DNA of 64,000 bases from contig NZ_JAMZEA010000005.1 of assembly GCF_024172125.1 (NCBI RefSeq), positions 248,001 to 312,000 of the forward strand. Reading direction: 5' to 3'. The stretch's first letter is position 1. The number at the start of each line of letters is the position of its first letter. Of the stretch, positions 1 to 8,644 are shown piece after piece. The stretch comes from Actinomadura rupiterrae (GTDB taxonomy: Bacteria; Actinomycetota; Actinomycetes; Streptosporangiales; Streptosporangiaceae). The translations under genes and the position numbers were made by a program. The notes below the pieces were generated by a model. The model worked only from the letters and a program-made list of their open reading frames with translations. It was not told the DNA's origin and searched no databases.

Positions 1-5
1 GCGAT

Positions 6-49
6 CAACCGCGCGGACGCTCGCCTTCGGCATCGCGCCCGCGCGGTTG
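6..49. terminator. Terminator-like hairpin downstream of nusB
   Basis: Perfect 11-bp inverted repeat: CAACCGCGCGG at 6-16 pairs with CCGCGCGGTTG at 39-49 around a 22-nt loop. It lies about 65 bp past the nusB stop codon on the minus strand. There is no T-tract, which is usual for actinobacterial terminators. It could instead be an attenuator for a gene beyond the window edge. Confidence 0.5.
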
Positions 50-112
50 GTTACGCGCGTTCGCGTGCCTGGCCGGGCCCCTGCCGAGACAAGCCCGTCA
101 GCCCGGGTTCCG

Positions 113-529
113 TTACACCGAGAGGGACGGTTTCAGTTGTTGGATGCGGGCGAGGAGGCCGTTGACGAAGCGCGGGGACTCGTCGGTGGACAGCTCGGTG
201 GCGAGCGACACCGCCTCGCTGACCGCCACGCCGTCCGGGACGTCGTCCACCCAGAGCAGCTCGAACAGGCCCATGCGCAGGATGTTGCGGTCGACGACCG
301 GCATCCGGTCGAGGGTCCAGCCGGTCGCGTAGGTCGAGATCAGCTCGTCGATGCGCTCGGCGTTGCGCTCCACGCCCTCGATGATCCGCACGGCGTGCGG
401 GTACTCGGCCAGCTCGCCCTGGTTCGGCCGGCCGCGCTGCGCGAGGACCTCGGTGGGCTTCTCCTCGCGCAGCTCGGCGGCGAACAGCACGTCCAGGGCG
501 AGCTTGCGCGCCTTGGTGCGAGCGGCCAT
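113..529 (-). CDS. nusB: Transcription antitermination factor NusB
   Basis: A 138-residue all-helical RNA-binding protein, the usual length of NusB. NusB binds boxA RNA with S10 (NusE) and helps antitermination in rRNA operons. The N-terminus has the family pattern ARTKARKLALDVLFAAE, and the C-terminal half has the VAVSEAVSLATELS and RFVNGLLARI segments typical of the fold. The ATG at 527-529 overlaps the efp stop codon as TGATG, which indicates translational coupling. It is the last gene of the pepQ-efp-nusB run and is followed by a hairpin. Confidence 0.95.
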   Translation of the reverse strand: MAARTKARKLALDVLFAAELREEKPTEVLAQRGRPNQGELAEYPHAVRIIEGVERNAERIDELISTYATGWTLDRMPVVDRNILRMGLFELLWVDDVPDGVAVSEAVSLATELSTDESPRFVNGLLARIQQLKPSLSV

Positions 530-1086
530 CAGGCGCGGCCGAGGTACTCGCCGGAGCGGGTGTCGACCTTGATCTTCTCGCCCGTGGTGATGAACAGCGG
601 GACGTTGACCTGGGCGCCGGTCTCCAGCGTGGCGGGCTTGGAGCCGCCGGTGGAGCGGTCGCCCTGCAGGCCCGGCTCGGTCTCGGAGATCTCCAGCACC
701 ACCGCGGCGGGCAGCTCGACGTAGAGCGGGTTCTCCTCGTTGAAGGCGATCACCGCGGTCTGCTCGGGCAGCATGTACTTGGCGGCGTCGCCGACCACGG
801 CGGCCGGGATGTGCGGCTGCTCGTAGGTCTCGGTGTCCATGAAGACGAAGTCCTCGCCCTCGCGGTACAGGTACTGCATGTCCCGCTTGTCGACCGAGGC
901 GACCTCCACCTTGCTGCCCGCGTTGAAGGTCTTGTCGATGATCTTGCCCGTGAGCACGTTCTTGATCTTCGTGCGGACGAACGCGGGGCCCTTGCCGGGC
1001 TTGACGTGCTGGAACTCCAGAACGGTCCAGAGGTTGCCCTCCAGCCTCAGCGTCATACCGTTCTTCAGGTCGTTCGTCGTCGCCAC
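529..1086 (-). CDS. efp: Translation elongation factor P
   Basis: A 185-residue EF-P with the KOW-like N-terminal domain and two OB-type domains. It relieves ribosome stalling at polyproline stretches by entering the E site. The tip loop reads KPGKGPAF with Lys32 at the functional position. This PGKGP loop is the actinobacterial type, which is known to work without the lysine modifications of EpmA/DHS systems. The start is GTG (1084-1086) behind a GGGAGA ribosome-binding site. The gene follows pepQ by 44 bp and overlaps nusB. A polyproline-rescue factor fits a genome whose proteins carry many Pro-rich insertions. Confidence 0.96.
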   Translation of the reverse strand: MATTNDLKNGMTLRLEGNLWTVLEFQHVKPGKGPAFVRTKIKNVLTGKIIDKTFNAGSKVEVASVDKRDMQYLYREGEDFVFMDTETYEQPHIPAAVVGDAAKYMLPEQTAVIAFNEENPLYVELPAAVVLEISETEPGLQGDRSTGGSKPATLETGAQVNVPLFITTGEKIKVDTRSGEYLGRA

Positions 1087-1130
1087 AGGTGTTCTCCCGG
1101 TCGGCGGACCGCGCCCCGTCCGCCGGTCGG

Positions 1131-2210
1131 CTAGAGGACGAGCAGGTCCTTGGTCGTCTTGGTGAGGAGCTCCGGCCCGCCCGTCCGCGCCACGAGCGTG
1201 TCCTCGATGCGGACTCCGCCCCGGCCGGCGAGGTAGACCCCCGGCTCGGCGGTGATCGGAACTCGATCCACCAGCTTACCGGTCGCGCGGGGCCCCATGA
1301 GCGGGGCCTCGTGGATCTCCAGGCCGACGCCGTGCCCGAGCCCGTGCGGGAAGTCGTCGCCGAACCCCGCCCCGGCGATCAGGTCGCGCGCGGCGGCGTC
1401 CACCGCGACGTACTCCGCGCCCGGCTCCGCGGCGGCCACGGCGGCCTGCTGCGCGCTCCTGACCAGGTCGTACAGCTCGCGCTGCCACGCGGCGGGCGCG
1501 CCGACCGCGACGGTGCGGGTCATGTCGGCGTGGTAACCGCCGACCAGCGCGCCGAAGTCGAAGGTGACCAGGTCGCCGGACGCCAGCTCGCGCGCGCCGG
1601 GCGAATGGTGCGGAATCGCGCCGTTCGGCCCGGACGCCACGATGGTGTCGAAGGCCAGACCGTCCGCGCCGAAGTCGATCATGTAGCGGTCCAGCTCGAC
1701 CGCGAGCGCACGCTCGGTGATCCCCGGCCGGACGGACGGCAGCAGCGCCTCGAACGCCTCGTCGGTGATCTCGCACGCCCGCCGGAGCAGGTCGATCTCG
1801 CCCTCGTCCTTCACCACGCGCAGCTCCTCGACCTGGTGGCCGAGCGGCTTGAACGCGACCCCGTGGTCGAGCGCGACCAGCTCGGCGTGGCGCTCGACGG
1901 TGAGGTGGTGCGGCTCGAAGCCGAGCGTGTCCGCGCCCGCGTCGGCGGCGAGGCCGACGAGCGCGGCGTCCGGGTTCCGGTCGACCACGATCTCCATGTC
2001 GGACGCGACCTTTTCCGCCGTCCCGGCGTACCGGCCGTCCGTGCAGAGCAGGTCCGGGCCGTCCACGCGGATCAGCGCGGCGGCGTTCGAGCTGTCCAGC
2101 CCGGTCAGGTACCGGACGTTGACCAGGCGCGTGACCAGCAGCGCGTCCGCGCCAGCCGCCGCGACGAGCGCGCCGAGCGCCCGCCGCCGTTCGCGTTGTG
2201 TCTCCCCCAT
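1131..2210 (-). CDS. pepQ: Xaa-Pro aminopeptidase / M24 family peptidase
   Basis: A cytoplasmic M24 (pita-bread) metallopeptidase of about 359 residues that removes N-terminal residues preceding proline. The dimetal ligands are visible in order: Asp in TFDFGA, Asp in HADMTR, His in GLGHGVGLEIHE, Glu in TAEPGVYL and Glu in VRIEDTLV. The N-terminal creatinase-like domain precedes them. I chose the ATG at 2208-2210 (MGETQRER) because family members start close to this motif; an in-frame ATG at 2226-2228 adds six residues, and neither has a clear ribosome-binding site. It sits directly upstream of efp, as in many actinobacteria. Confidence 0.9.
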   Translation of the reverse strand: MGETQRERRRALGALVAAAGADALLVTRLVNVRYLTGLDSSNAAALIRVDGPDLLCTDGRYAGTAEKVASDMEIVVDRNPDAALVGLAADAGADTLGFEPHHLTVERHAELVALDHGVAFKPLGHQVEELRVVKDEGEIDLLRRACEITDEAFEALLPSVRPGITERALAVELDRYMIDFGADGLAFDTIVASGPNGAIPHHSPGARELASGDLVTFDFGALVGGYHADMTRTVAVGAPAAWQRELYDLVRSAQQAAVAAAEPGAEYVAVDAAARDLIAGAGFGDDFPHGLGHGVGLEIHEAPLMGPRATGKLVDRVPITAEPGVYLAGRGGVRIEDTLVARTGGPELLTKTTKDLLVL

Positions 2211-2384
2211 GATCGGACTGTAGTTCATCGTTGAACGTGAAGAACTCTCGACTTCCCCGCAGCGGTGCCCTACGGTGTCCGGCGCAGCTGATCATCTCTC
2301 CCCGACCCCCCAGAGGGCGCCGTTCGCGGCCCGCGCAGCGGACCGCTCCGAGCGCGGCTCGCCCCTCCCCCACTGGAGATGCTC

Positions 2385-3882
2385 ATGTCCGTCCTCAGCC
2401 GCCGCCGACTCCTCGGCACCGGAGCGCTCACCGCCGCCGGAGCCGCCGTCACCTCCCCCGCACTCGCCTCCCCCGCCCGCGCCGCCGCCCCCGCCCGTGA
2501 AACGGCCTCCCTTTCCGTGGACGTCGTGGTGGTCGGCGGGGGCCTGGCGGGCCTCACCGCCGCCCGCGACCTGAGCAACGCCGGACGGTCCGTCCTCGTC
2601 CTGGAGGCCCGCGACCGCCCCCGGCGGACGCGTCTACGGGATGCCCCTCGGCGACGGGACGACCAGCGAGGGCGGTGCCGAGTTCATCGGCCCGACGCAG
2701 GACCGGATCGCCGCCCTCGCCAAGGACATGGGCGTCGCGACGTTCCCGACCTACAACACCGGCAAGAACGTCTACCTGCGCGACGGCAAGCGCTCCCTCT
2801 ACGCGACGGACGGCCTGCTCGGCGCCGTCCCTCCCGACTGGGGCGTGCTGGACCTGGAGACCGCGCTGCTCATGCTCGGCGGGATGGCGAGCAAGGTCCC
2901 GGTCGGCGAGCCGTGGAAGGCCCCGGACGCCGAGGACTGGGACAGCCAGACGTTCTTCACCTGGTCACGTTCGCACTCGCTCAGCTCGGGTGCGCGTTTC
3001 CTGATGGACGAGTTCGTTTCGTCCACGCTTTCTGTTCGTTCGAAGGACGTGTCGCTTCTCTACGTCCTGAACTACATCGCCTCGGCGGGCGACGAGTCGA
3101 ACCCCGGCACCGTGGACCGCCTGATCAACACCAAGGGCGGCGGCCAGGAGTCGCGGTTCGTCGGCGGCTCGCAGGAGGTGCCGCTCCGGCTCGCCGCCAA
3201 GCTCGGCGACCGGATCCGGTACAACGCGCCTGTTCGTTCGATCACCGTCGACGGCGGAACGGTCACGGTCGCGGCCGACGGCGTCACAGCCACCTGCCGC
3301 CGCGCCGTCGTCGCGATGTCCCCGGCGATCGCGAACAGGATCGACTACTCCCCCGCGCTGCCCGCCTCGCGCGCGCAGCTCATGCAGCGCTACCCGATGG
3401 GCTCGATCGCCAAGTTCGTCGCGGTCTACGACACCCCGTTCTGGCGCGCGGACGGCCTGACCGGCCAGGCCGTCGCCGACAGCGGCGCGATCGACGCGAC
3501 CTTCGACAACAGCCCGCCGGACGGCTCGCGCGGCATCCTGATGGGCTTCATGAACCAGTCGAACATCCGCAGGCTGGACGGCGCGTCGCCGGACGACGTC
3601 CGCGCCGCGGGCCTCGCGTCCTTCACCGCCCTGTTCGGCGACAAGGCGAGGACGCCCGTCCGCACCGCCTTCCAGCGCTGGGACAACGAGACCTGGAGCG
3701 GCGGCGGCCCCGTCGGCATCGCGCCGCCCGGCGTCCTCACCGAGTTCGGCCCCGCCCTGCGAACACCGTGCGGCCCCATCCACTGGGCGGGCACCGAGAC
3801 CTCCACCTTCTGGACCGGCTACATGGACGGCGCCGTCCGCTCCGGCGAACGCGCAGCCAAGGAAGTAACCGCCGCGCTCTGA
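2385..3882 (+). pseudogene. Flavin-dependent monoamine oxidase, Tat-exported, frameshifted
   Basis: Flavin amine oxidase with a twin-arginine signal (SRRRLLGTG followed by an Ala-rich h-region) and the FAD dinucleotide motif VVVVGGGLAGLTAA ending in VLVLEARDRP. The family continues with GGRVYG, but that part lies in another frame: translation in the first frame becomes Arg-rich after about 2622, while the true continuation (MPLGDGTTSEGGAEFIGPTQ) runs from about 2624 to the stop at 3882. The break is a run of five C at 2618-2622 where four would restore the frame. The C-terminal FAD-contact segment (HWAGTETSTFWTGYMDGAV) is intact. It would oxidise amines outside the cytoplasm. The start ATG at 2385 has GGAG six bases upstream. 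It may be a sequencing error or a young pseudogene. Confidence 0.85.
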
Positions 3883-3893
3883 GACTCGTGGTG

Positions 3894-4673
3894 TCAGTGG
3901 TCACCCTGGCGGCCGAGGGTGGTTTCGGGGGTGGCGCCGGGGCGGGTCCACTGGGGGGCGGGACGGCTGGACGGGCCCCAGTCGCCGTTTCCGTTCACGT
4001 CCGTGCGCCAGTACCAGCAGGGGTGGTTCCCCTTGGGCCAGCCCTCGGGGTTGTCCTGCCATGCCTCGCCGCGCCCGTACGGCGTCATGTCGAGCAGGCC
4101 GAAGGAGCCGGTGGCCGGCTCGTTCCCGCGCGCGTTCGTGGCGTAGGTCAGGAACGTCCGGTCGCCTTCGCGCAGGTAGCTGGTGATGTAGCCCATCGCG
4201 CCGCCGACGGGCTCCGGGACGTCGCGGACCGAGTACCAGGGCTGGGTGTAGCCCATGAACTCGACGAAGGGGGCCACCTCGTCCCACCTGCCGGTGGTCA
4301 GGATGGCGAACGAGACGCCGCGCGCGTTGAGGTAGACCGCGTCCCGCAGGTGCCAGGCCATGGTCGTGCAGCCCTCGCACTGCCCCTGGTGCGGCGCGCC
4401 GTCGTGCCACATGTGCTTGTAGACGAGGAGTTCCTCGCGTCCCTGGAACAGGTCGATGAAGGGGATCGGGCCGTCCGGGCCGACGATCTCGGTCGTCCCG
4501 TCGAACTCCACCATCGGCAGGCGGCGGCGGGCGGCCGCGATGGCGTCGCCCTCGCGGGTGTGCGCCTTCTCGCGGATCAGCAGCTCGTCGCGGGCGGCCT
4601 GCCAGGTGTCGCGGTCGACGATGGGCGGACGTCCGGGCAGCGCGGCGGTCGGGTCGTCCGGCGTGTTCGTCAT
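3894..4673 (-). CDS. DUF899 family thioredoxin-fold protein
   Basis: A 259-residue protein matching the DUF899 (thioredoxin-like) family: a REKAHTREGDAIAAARRRLP helical lead, then FIDLFQGREELLVYKHMW, the Cys-containing QCEGCTTMAWHLRD and the C-terminal DMTPYGRGE and PCWYWRTD signatures. QCEGC gives a CxxC-like pair, but its redox role is not established. The start is ATG at 4671-4673, with GGGAGG six bases upstream; a longer frame reaches 4787 but lacks that support. It converges on the amine oxidase with a 12-bp gap. Confidence 0.85.
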   Translation of the reverse strand: MTNTPDDPTAALPGRPPIVDRDTWQAARDELLIREKAHTREGDAIAAARRRLPMVEFDGTTEIVGPDGPIPFIDLFQGREELLVYKHMWHDGAPHQGQCEGCTTMAWHLRDAVYLNARGVSFAILTTGRWDEVAPFVEFMGYTQPWYSVRDVPEPVGGAMGYITSYLREGDRTFLTYATNARGNEPATGSFGLLDMTPYGRGEAWQDNPEGWPKGNHPCWYWRTDVNGNGDWGPSSRPAPQWTRPGATPETTLGRQGDH

Positions 4674-4857
4674 GGTGTCCTCCCGATGGGGCGTCGTTCT
4701 GGTCGTCACCCAGAACGACTCGCGCCCGGCCGCGAACTCATCGCGATCGCAGAGCACATCCGAAGAACCGCTCGTCAAACGACACATCCGAAGAACCGCA
4801 CATCAGAAGAACAGAAACGAGCAGGACCGCGAGCGAAAGGTCCCGTCCGTTCACGCC

Positions 4858-4902
4858 GACGGCCCGCCGGCGGTGAGAAGGACTCACCGGCGGCGGGCCG
4901 TC
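4858..4902. terminator. Strong hairpin between LLM oxidoreductase and DUF899 genes
   Basis: Two 20-nt arms (4858-4877 and 4883-4902) with one mismatch around a 5-nt loop AAGGA. It lies about 60 bp past the stop of the minus-strand LLM oxidoreductase. A second, weaker hairpin with the same core (CGGCGGTGA/TCACCGG) follows at about 4917-4950, so the element seems partly duplicated. Confidence 0.7.
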
Positions 4903-4963
4903 CAGTAGACGTCAGACCCCCCGGCGGTGACCTGGCTCACCGGGGCGGGACGGGCGGAGGGCG

Positions 4964-6010
4964 TCAGACCTCTTCGGCCATCTTCTTGATCTTCTCGATC
5001 AGGGCGATGCGGCCCTTGTGGTCACCGGCGATGGGCGCGACGTTCAGGGTCGTGACGCCGGACTCCTTCATCGCGGCGAGCCGCTCGCGGACGTGCCCCT
5101 CGGAGCCGATGAGCGACATCTTCTCCAGCAGCTCGTACGGGACCTTGGCGGCGGCCTCGTCCTTCTTGCCCGCGAGGTAGAGGTCCTGGATCTCCTCCGC
5201 CTCCTTCTCCCAGCCGTAGCGGCGGCAGAGGTTGTTGTAGAAGTTCTTGCCCTTGGCGCCCATGCCGCCGATGTACAGGGCGGCCATCGGACGGCCGAAC
5301 TCCAGGAAGTCCTGCACGTCGTCGCCGATCGCTAGGTGCGCCTGGCCGACGACGTCCAGCTCGCCGAGGGCCGGGTCGCGCTTGGCCTTGCCGGCCGCCA
5401 GGGCCTCGCCCCAGACGTCCTTGGCCTTCTCCGGCAGGTAGAAGATCGGCTCCCAGCCGTTGGCGATCTCGGCCGTCATCTCGACGTTCTTCGGGCCGAT
5501 CGCGGCGATCAGGACGGGGATGTCCGGGCGCACCGGGTGGTTGATGATCTTCAGCGGCTTGCCGAGGCCGGTGCCCTGGCCTTCCGGCAGCGGGATGTTG
5601 TAGTGCGCGCCCTCGTGCTGCAGGCGCTCGCGCCGCCACACCTTGCGGCAGATCTCGACGATCTCGCGCGTCCGGCCGAGCGGCGCGGTGTACGGGACGC
5701 CGTGGAAGCCCTCGATGACCTGCGGCCCGGACGCGCCGATGCCCAGCGTGAACCGCCCCTCGGACACGTAGTCCAGCCCGGCGGCGGTCATCGCCATCAG
5801 GGTCGGCGTCCGGGAGTAGATCTGCAGGATGCCGGACGCGATCTCCAGCCGCTCGGTCTTCGCCGCGATGTAGCCGAGCTGGCTCACCGCGTCGAAGCTG
5901 TAGGCCTCGGCGACGTAGACGATGTCGAGGCCGGCCTTCTCATAGTCGGCCAGCTCGGCGACGGTCTCCTTGAAGCCGCCCGAGTAGTTCAGGGCCATCC
6001 CGATGCGCAT
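4964..6010 (-). CDS. LLM class F420-dependent oxidoreductase
   Basis: A 348-residue luciferase-like TIM-barrel flavoprotein. The N-terminal RIGMALNYSG strand, the LASGILQIYSRTP-like region (IASGILQIYSRTPTLMAM) and RFTLGIGASGPQVIEG are typical of F420-dependent enzymes of mycobacteria and actinomycetes. These use reduced deazaflavin F420 to act on secondary alcohols or carbonyls; the substrate here cannot be told. The start at 6008-6010 (MRIGM) has GGAAGG nine bases upstream; a second ATG three codons earlier is too close to that site. It is 66 bp downstream of the enoyl-CoA hydratase gene on the same strand, so the genes may be co-transcribed. Confidence 0.88.
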   Translation of the reverse strand: MRIGMALNYSGGFKETVAELADYEKAGLDIVYVAEAYSFDAVSQLGYIAAKTERLEIASGILQIYSRTPTLMAMTAAGLDYVSEGRFTLGIGASGPQVIEGFHGVPYTAPLGRTREIVEICRKVWRRERLQHEGAHYNIPLPEGQGTGLGKPLKIINHPVRPDIPVLIAAIGPKNVEMTAEIANGWEPIFYLPEKAKDVWGEALAAGKAKRDPALGELDVVGQAHLAIGDDVQDFLEFGRPMAALYIGGMGAKGKNFYNNLCRRYGWEKEAEEIQDLYLAGKKDEAAAKVPYELLEKMSLIGSEGHVRERLAAMKESGVTTLNVAPIAGDHKGRIALIEKIKKMAEEV

Positions 6011-6076
6011 GCCCGGCATCCTTCCCGCAGACGAACCGAATCAGATTCTGTTGGTGTTCAACGTAGCCGGTGCGGG

Positions 6077-6745
6077 CTACTTCGCCAGGGCCGGGCCGCG
6101 CAGCGCGGCGATCGCCGGCCGGTACATGCCCTCCCGGATGGCCTTGACGGTCCTGCCGTCCTTGCCGGCCAGGGACGCTGCCAGCCCGATCGCGGCGGGC
6201 AGCACGTCGGCCTCGGCGGCGGTGGCGTGCACGATCCCGGCCTCGCGGGCCTGCTCGGCCGCGTACCGCCGTCCGGTGATCATGGCCTCGTGCGCGACCG
6301 GGGCGGTCAGCCGGGCCTGGATCAGCGAGCTCATGCCGTGCGTGAAGCTCATGCCGAGGTCCACCTCGGGCAGGCAGAAGTAGCCGCGGTCGGTGCGCAT
6401 GACCGAGAAGTCGTGCGCCAGCGTCAGCATCGCGCCGCCCGCGAAGGCGTGCCCGTTGATCGCGGCGACGGTCGGCGCGGGCAGCTCAAGGATCCGCGCG
6501 TACACCGCGTGGACCGACTCCAGGTACTCGGCGAACAGGTCCTGGTGCGCGCCGAGCCAGTCCAGGTCGAGGCCGTTGGAGTAGAACTTGCCCGTGCCGG
6601 TGGTGACCAGGGCCTTGGGCCCCTCGGCCTCCTCGACCTCGACCAGCGCCTGCTCCACGGCCGCGAGGAAGTCGGGGTGGAAGCGGTTCTCGTCCGCGTC
6701 CATGCGCAGGACGAAAACGTCCCCCTCGCGCTTCAGTTCGATCAC
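6077..6745 (-). CDS. Enoyl-CoA hydratase/isomerase family protein
   Basis: A 222-residue crotonase-fold protein. The oxyanion-hole segments YSNGLDLDWL and INGHAFAGGAML and the acidic PEVDLGMSF region are visible. Length and the FHPDFLAAVEQ start resemble the short delta3,delta2-enoyl-CoA isomerases (plant IBR10/ECI-type) more than the 255-residue hydratases, so double-bond shifting in unsaturated acyl-CoAs is the best guess. It follows the thioesterase gene by 36 bp and precedes the LLM oxidoreductase, a plausible acyl-CoA-handling operon. Confidence 0.88.
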   Translation of the reverse strand: MIELKREGDVFVLRMDADENRFHPDFLAAVEQALVEVEEAEGPKALVTTGTGKFYSNGLDLDWLGAHQDLFAEYLESVHAVYARILELPAPTVAAINGHAFAGGAMLTLAHDFSVMRTDRGYFCLPEVDLGMSFTHGMSSLIQARLTAPVAHEAMITGRRYAAEQAREAGIVHATAAEADVLPAAIGLAASLAGKDGRTVKAIREGMYRPAIAALRGPALAK

Positions 6746-6781
6746 GGTGCTCTCCGTCCGATGAGTGGCCCACCCCGAACC

Positions 6782-7222
6782 CTACTGGTCGGTAACGGGC
6801 GGGAAGACCATGCAGGTGGTCGTGCCGTGCGCGACCAGCTTCCCGTTCCCGTCCACGATCCGGCCCTCGGCCGTCGCGACCCGCCGTCCGACGTGCACGG
6901 TCGTCCCCTCGCAGCTCAGCCGCCCGCCGTCGACCGGCACCGCGCGGACGAAGTTGACCTTGAGCTCCAGCGTCGTGTAGCCGGCGCCCTCGGGCAGCGT
7001 GGTGTGCACTGCGCAGCTCATCGCCGAGTCCAGCAGCGTGGACAGGACGCCGCCGTGCACCGTCCCGAGCGGGTTGCTGAACCGCGCGTCCGGCGTCAGC
7101 GCGAACACCACGCGCCCCGGTTCCAGCGTCTCGGCGGTCATGCCGAGCAGCGCGCCGACGCCGACACCCGTCTCCGCCCCCATGTTGATCGCCTGCTTCA
7201 GCTGTTCCAGACCCGCGGTCAA
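6782..7222 (-). CDS. PaaI-family acyl-CoA thioesterase (hotdog fold)
   Basis: A 146-residue single hotdog-domain protein with the family signature NPLGTVHGGVLSTLLDSAM followed by YTTLELKVNFVRAV and the C-terminal HVGRRVATAEGRI strand. PaaI-type enzymes hydrolyse aryl- or acyl-CoA thioesters. I start it at TTG 7220-7222 because GGAGGG lies six bases upstream; the open frame extends to 7342 but that part is Arg/Gly-rich and looks non-coding. It is the first gene of a likely minus-strand operon and is divergent from the TetR gene, whose operators lie between them. Confidence 0.85.
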   Translation of the reverse strand: MTAGLEQLKQAINMGAETGVGVGALLGMTAETLEPGRVVFALTPDARFSNPLGTVHGGVLSTLLDSAMSCAVHTTLPEGAGYTTLELKVNFVRAVPVDGGRLSCEGTTVHVGRRVATAEGRIVDGNGKLVAHGTTTCMVFPPVTDQ

Positions 7223-7368
7223 CGTCCACCCTCCAGCGTCCCCAGCGTCCCGGGCCTTCCAACATCCCGGCTTCCGGCGTCCCCTTGTCGCGGCCCGGCG
7301 GTCCAACCTCCGCCTTCCGGCACCCCTTCGTGGGGCCTCCACCTTCCGGCGGCCCAGCCGCGACGGTT

Positions 7369-7442
7369 ATGACGACCGTCATGACCCAGCGTCGCTATGA
7401 CGCTCGTCATGGTCAACCCGGGAAGCTTATGATGAATGTCAT
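7369..7442 (+). promoter_or_regulatory. Three palindromic operators upstream of tetR
   Basis: Three 14-bp dyads: ATGACGACCGTCAT at 7369-7382, ATGACGCTCGTCAT at 7397-7410 and ATGATGAATGTCAT at 7429-7442. All fit ATGAC-N4-GTCAT, the last with one change. Centres are 28 and 32 bp apart, close to three helical turns. The third ends 10 bp before the tetR start codon. Autoregulation and control of the divergent thioesterase operon are inferred. Confidence 0.75.
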
Positions 7443-7452
7443 AATCGCAGGT

Positions 7453-8022
7453 ATGGGTACCGACAGCCGTGAACGCATGGTGCGCAGCGCCGCCTACCTC
7501 TTCCGCGAGCGCGGCTACTCCGGGACGGGTTTCCGCGACGTCATCGCGCACAGCGGCGCCCCGCGCGGGTCGATCTACCACCACTTCCCGGGCGGCAAGG
7601 TGCAGCTCGCCGAGGAGGCCGTCCAGTACGCGGGCGAGTTCCTGAACGCGGGCATCCAGGCCGCCGTGGAGGGCGGCGACGCGGCCTCGGCCGTGGACGC
7701 CTTCGTCGGCTGGTGGCGCGGTGTCCTGCTGAAGAGCGAGTTCCGCGCCGGATGCCCGGTCGTCGCGGTCACCGTCGAGTCGCACGACGACGCGCCGCAG
7801 CTCGTCCAGGCCGCCGCGAGCGCCTTCGCGCGCTGGCAGGACACCCTGGCCACCGGCCTGGAGAACGCCGGCGCCTCCCCGGACCGCGCCGCCCGCCTCG
7901 CCACCCTCATCGTGTCCGCGGTCGAGGGCGCCACGATCCTCTGCCGCGCCGAGCGCGACCTCCGCCCCCTGGACGCCGTGGTCGCCGAACTCAAAGCCCT
8001 CACCCGCACCGCCATCGAGTAG
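7453..8022 (+). CDS. TetR/AcrR family regulator (YxaF/LmrA-like)
   Basis: A 189-residue repressor. The N-terminal helix-turn-helix covers about residues 5-50 (AAYLFRERGYSGTGFRDVI, then GAPRGSIYHHFPGGK). The ligand domain contains EFRAGCPVVAVTVES, characteristic of the YxaF/LmrA subgroup that controls efflux and detoxification genes. The ATG at 7453 is supported by the position of the operators; the open frame runs upstream to 7285 through the operators, so a longer start is unlikely. It probably represses itself and the divergent thioesterase-hydratase-oxidoreductase genes. Confidence 0.9.
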   Translation: MGTDSRERMVRSAAYLFRERGYSGTGFRDVIAHSGAPRGSIYHHFPGGKVQLAEEAVQYAGEFLNAGIQAAVEGGDAASAVDAFVGWWRGVLLKSEFRAGCPVVAVTVESHDDAPQLVQAAASAFARWQDTLATGLENAGASPDRAARLATLIVSAVEGATILCRAERDLRPLDAVVAELKALTRTAIE

Positions 8023-8179
8023 CCGGCGGTCCCGGGTCAGCCGCCGGAGGGCGGCTGGAGGGCGGCTGGATCTGCGCGGCTCGCAGCCGCGGCGCGCCGC
8101 GGCGCGGTCAGCCGTCCGCCGGAAGGCATCCGAGCCAGCGCGATCAGCCCGCCGCCGGACGGCGTCCGGGACTGGGCGG

Positions 8180-8644
8180 TCAGTCGGTCGATGGGTGGTT
8201 CTGGGACTGTTCGGCGAGGATCTCGGCGATGGCCTGGAGGGCGAGGACGTAGGACATGAGGCCGAAGCCCGCGATCGTCCCGGTGGCGACGCCCGCGACG
8301 ACCGAGTTGTGGCGGAACTCCTCGCGCGCGGCCGGGTTGGAGATGTGCACCTCGACGAGGGGCGCGGTGCGCTGCGCGAGGGCGTCGCGGAGGGCGTAGG
8401 AGTAGTGCGTGAACGCCGCCGGGTTCAGGACGACCGGGATGCGCTCGTCCGCGGCCTGATGCACCCAGCCGATCATCTCGGCCTCGTCGTCGGTCTGCCG
8501 GACCTCCACGTGCAGGTCGAGGCGGCGGCCGGTGTCGCGGCACAGGGCCACCAGGTCGTCGAAGGTGTCGGCGCCGTAGACGTCCGGTTCGCGGGTGCCG
8601 AGGCGGCGCAGGTTCGGCCCGTTCAGGACGAGGACGGAGTTCAC
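8180..8644 (-). CDS. aroQ: Type II 3-dehydroquinate dehydratase
   Basis: A 154-residue type II dehydroquinase, third step of the shikimate pathway (3-dehydroquinate to 3-dehydroshikimate). The family motifs are clear: VLVLNGPNLRRLGTREPDVY, with the flexible catalytic loop and Tyr, VVLNPAAFTHYSYALRDAL, and the substrate-binding VEVHISNPAAREEFRHNS. The start is GTG at 8642-8644. Last gene of aroC-aroK-aroB-aroQ. Its start region carries a 32-bp duplication of the aroB end. Confidence 0.95.
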   Translation of the reverse strand: MNSVLVLNGPNLRRLGTREPDVYGADTFDDLVALCRDTGRRLDLHVEVRQTDDEAEMIGWVHQAADERIPVVLNPAAFTHYSYALRDALAQRTAPLVEVHISNPAAREEFRHNSVVAGVATGTIAGFGLMSYVLALQAIAEILAEQSQNHPSTD

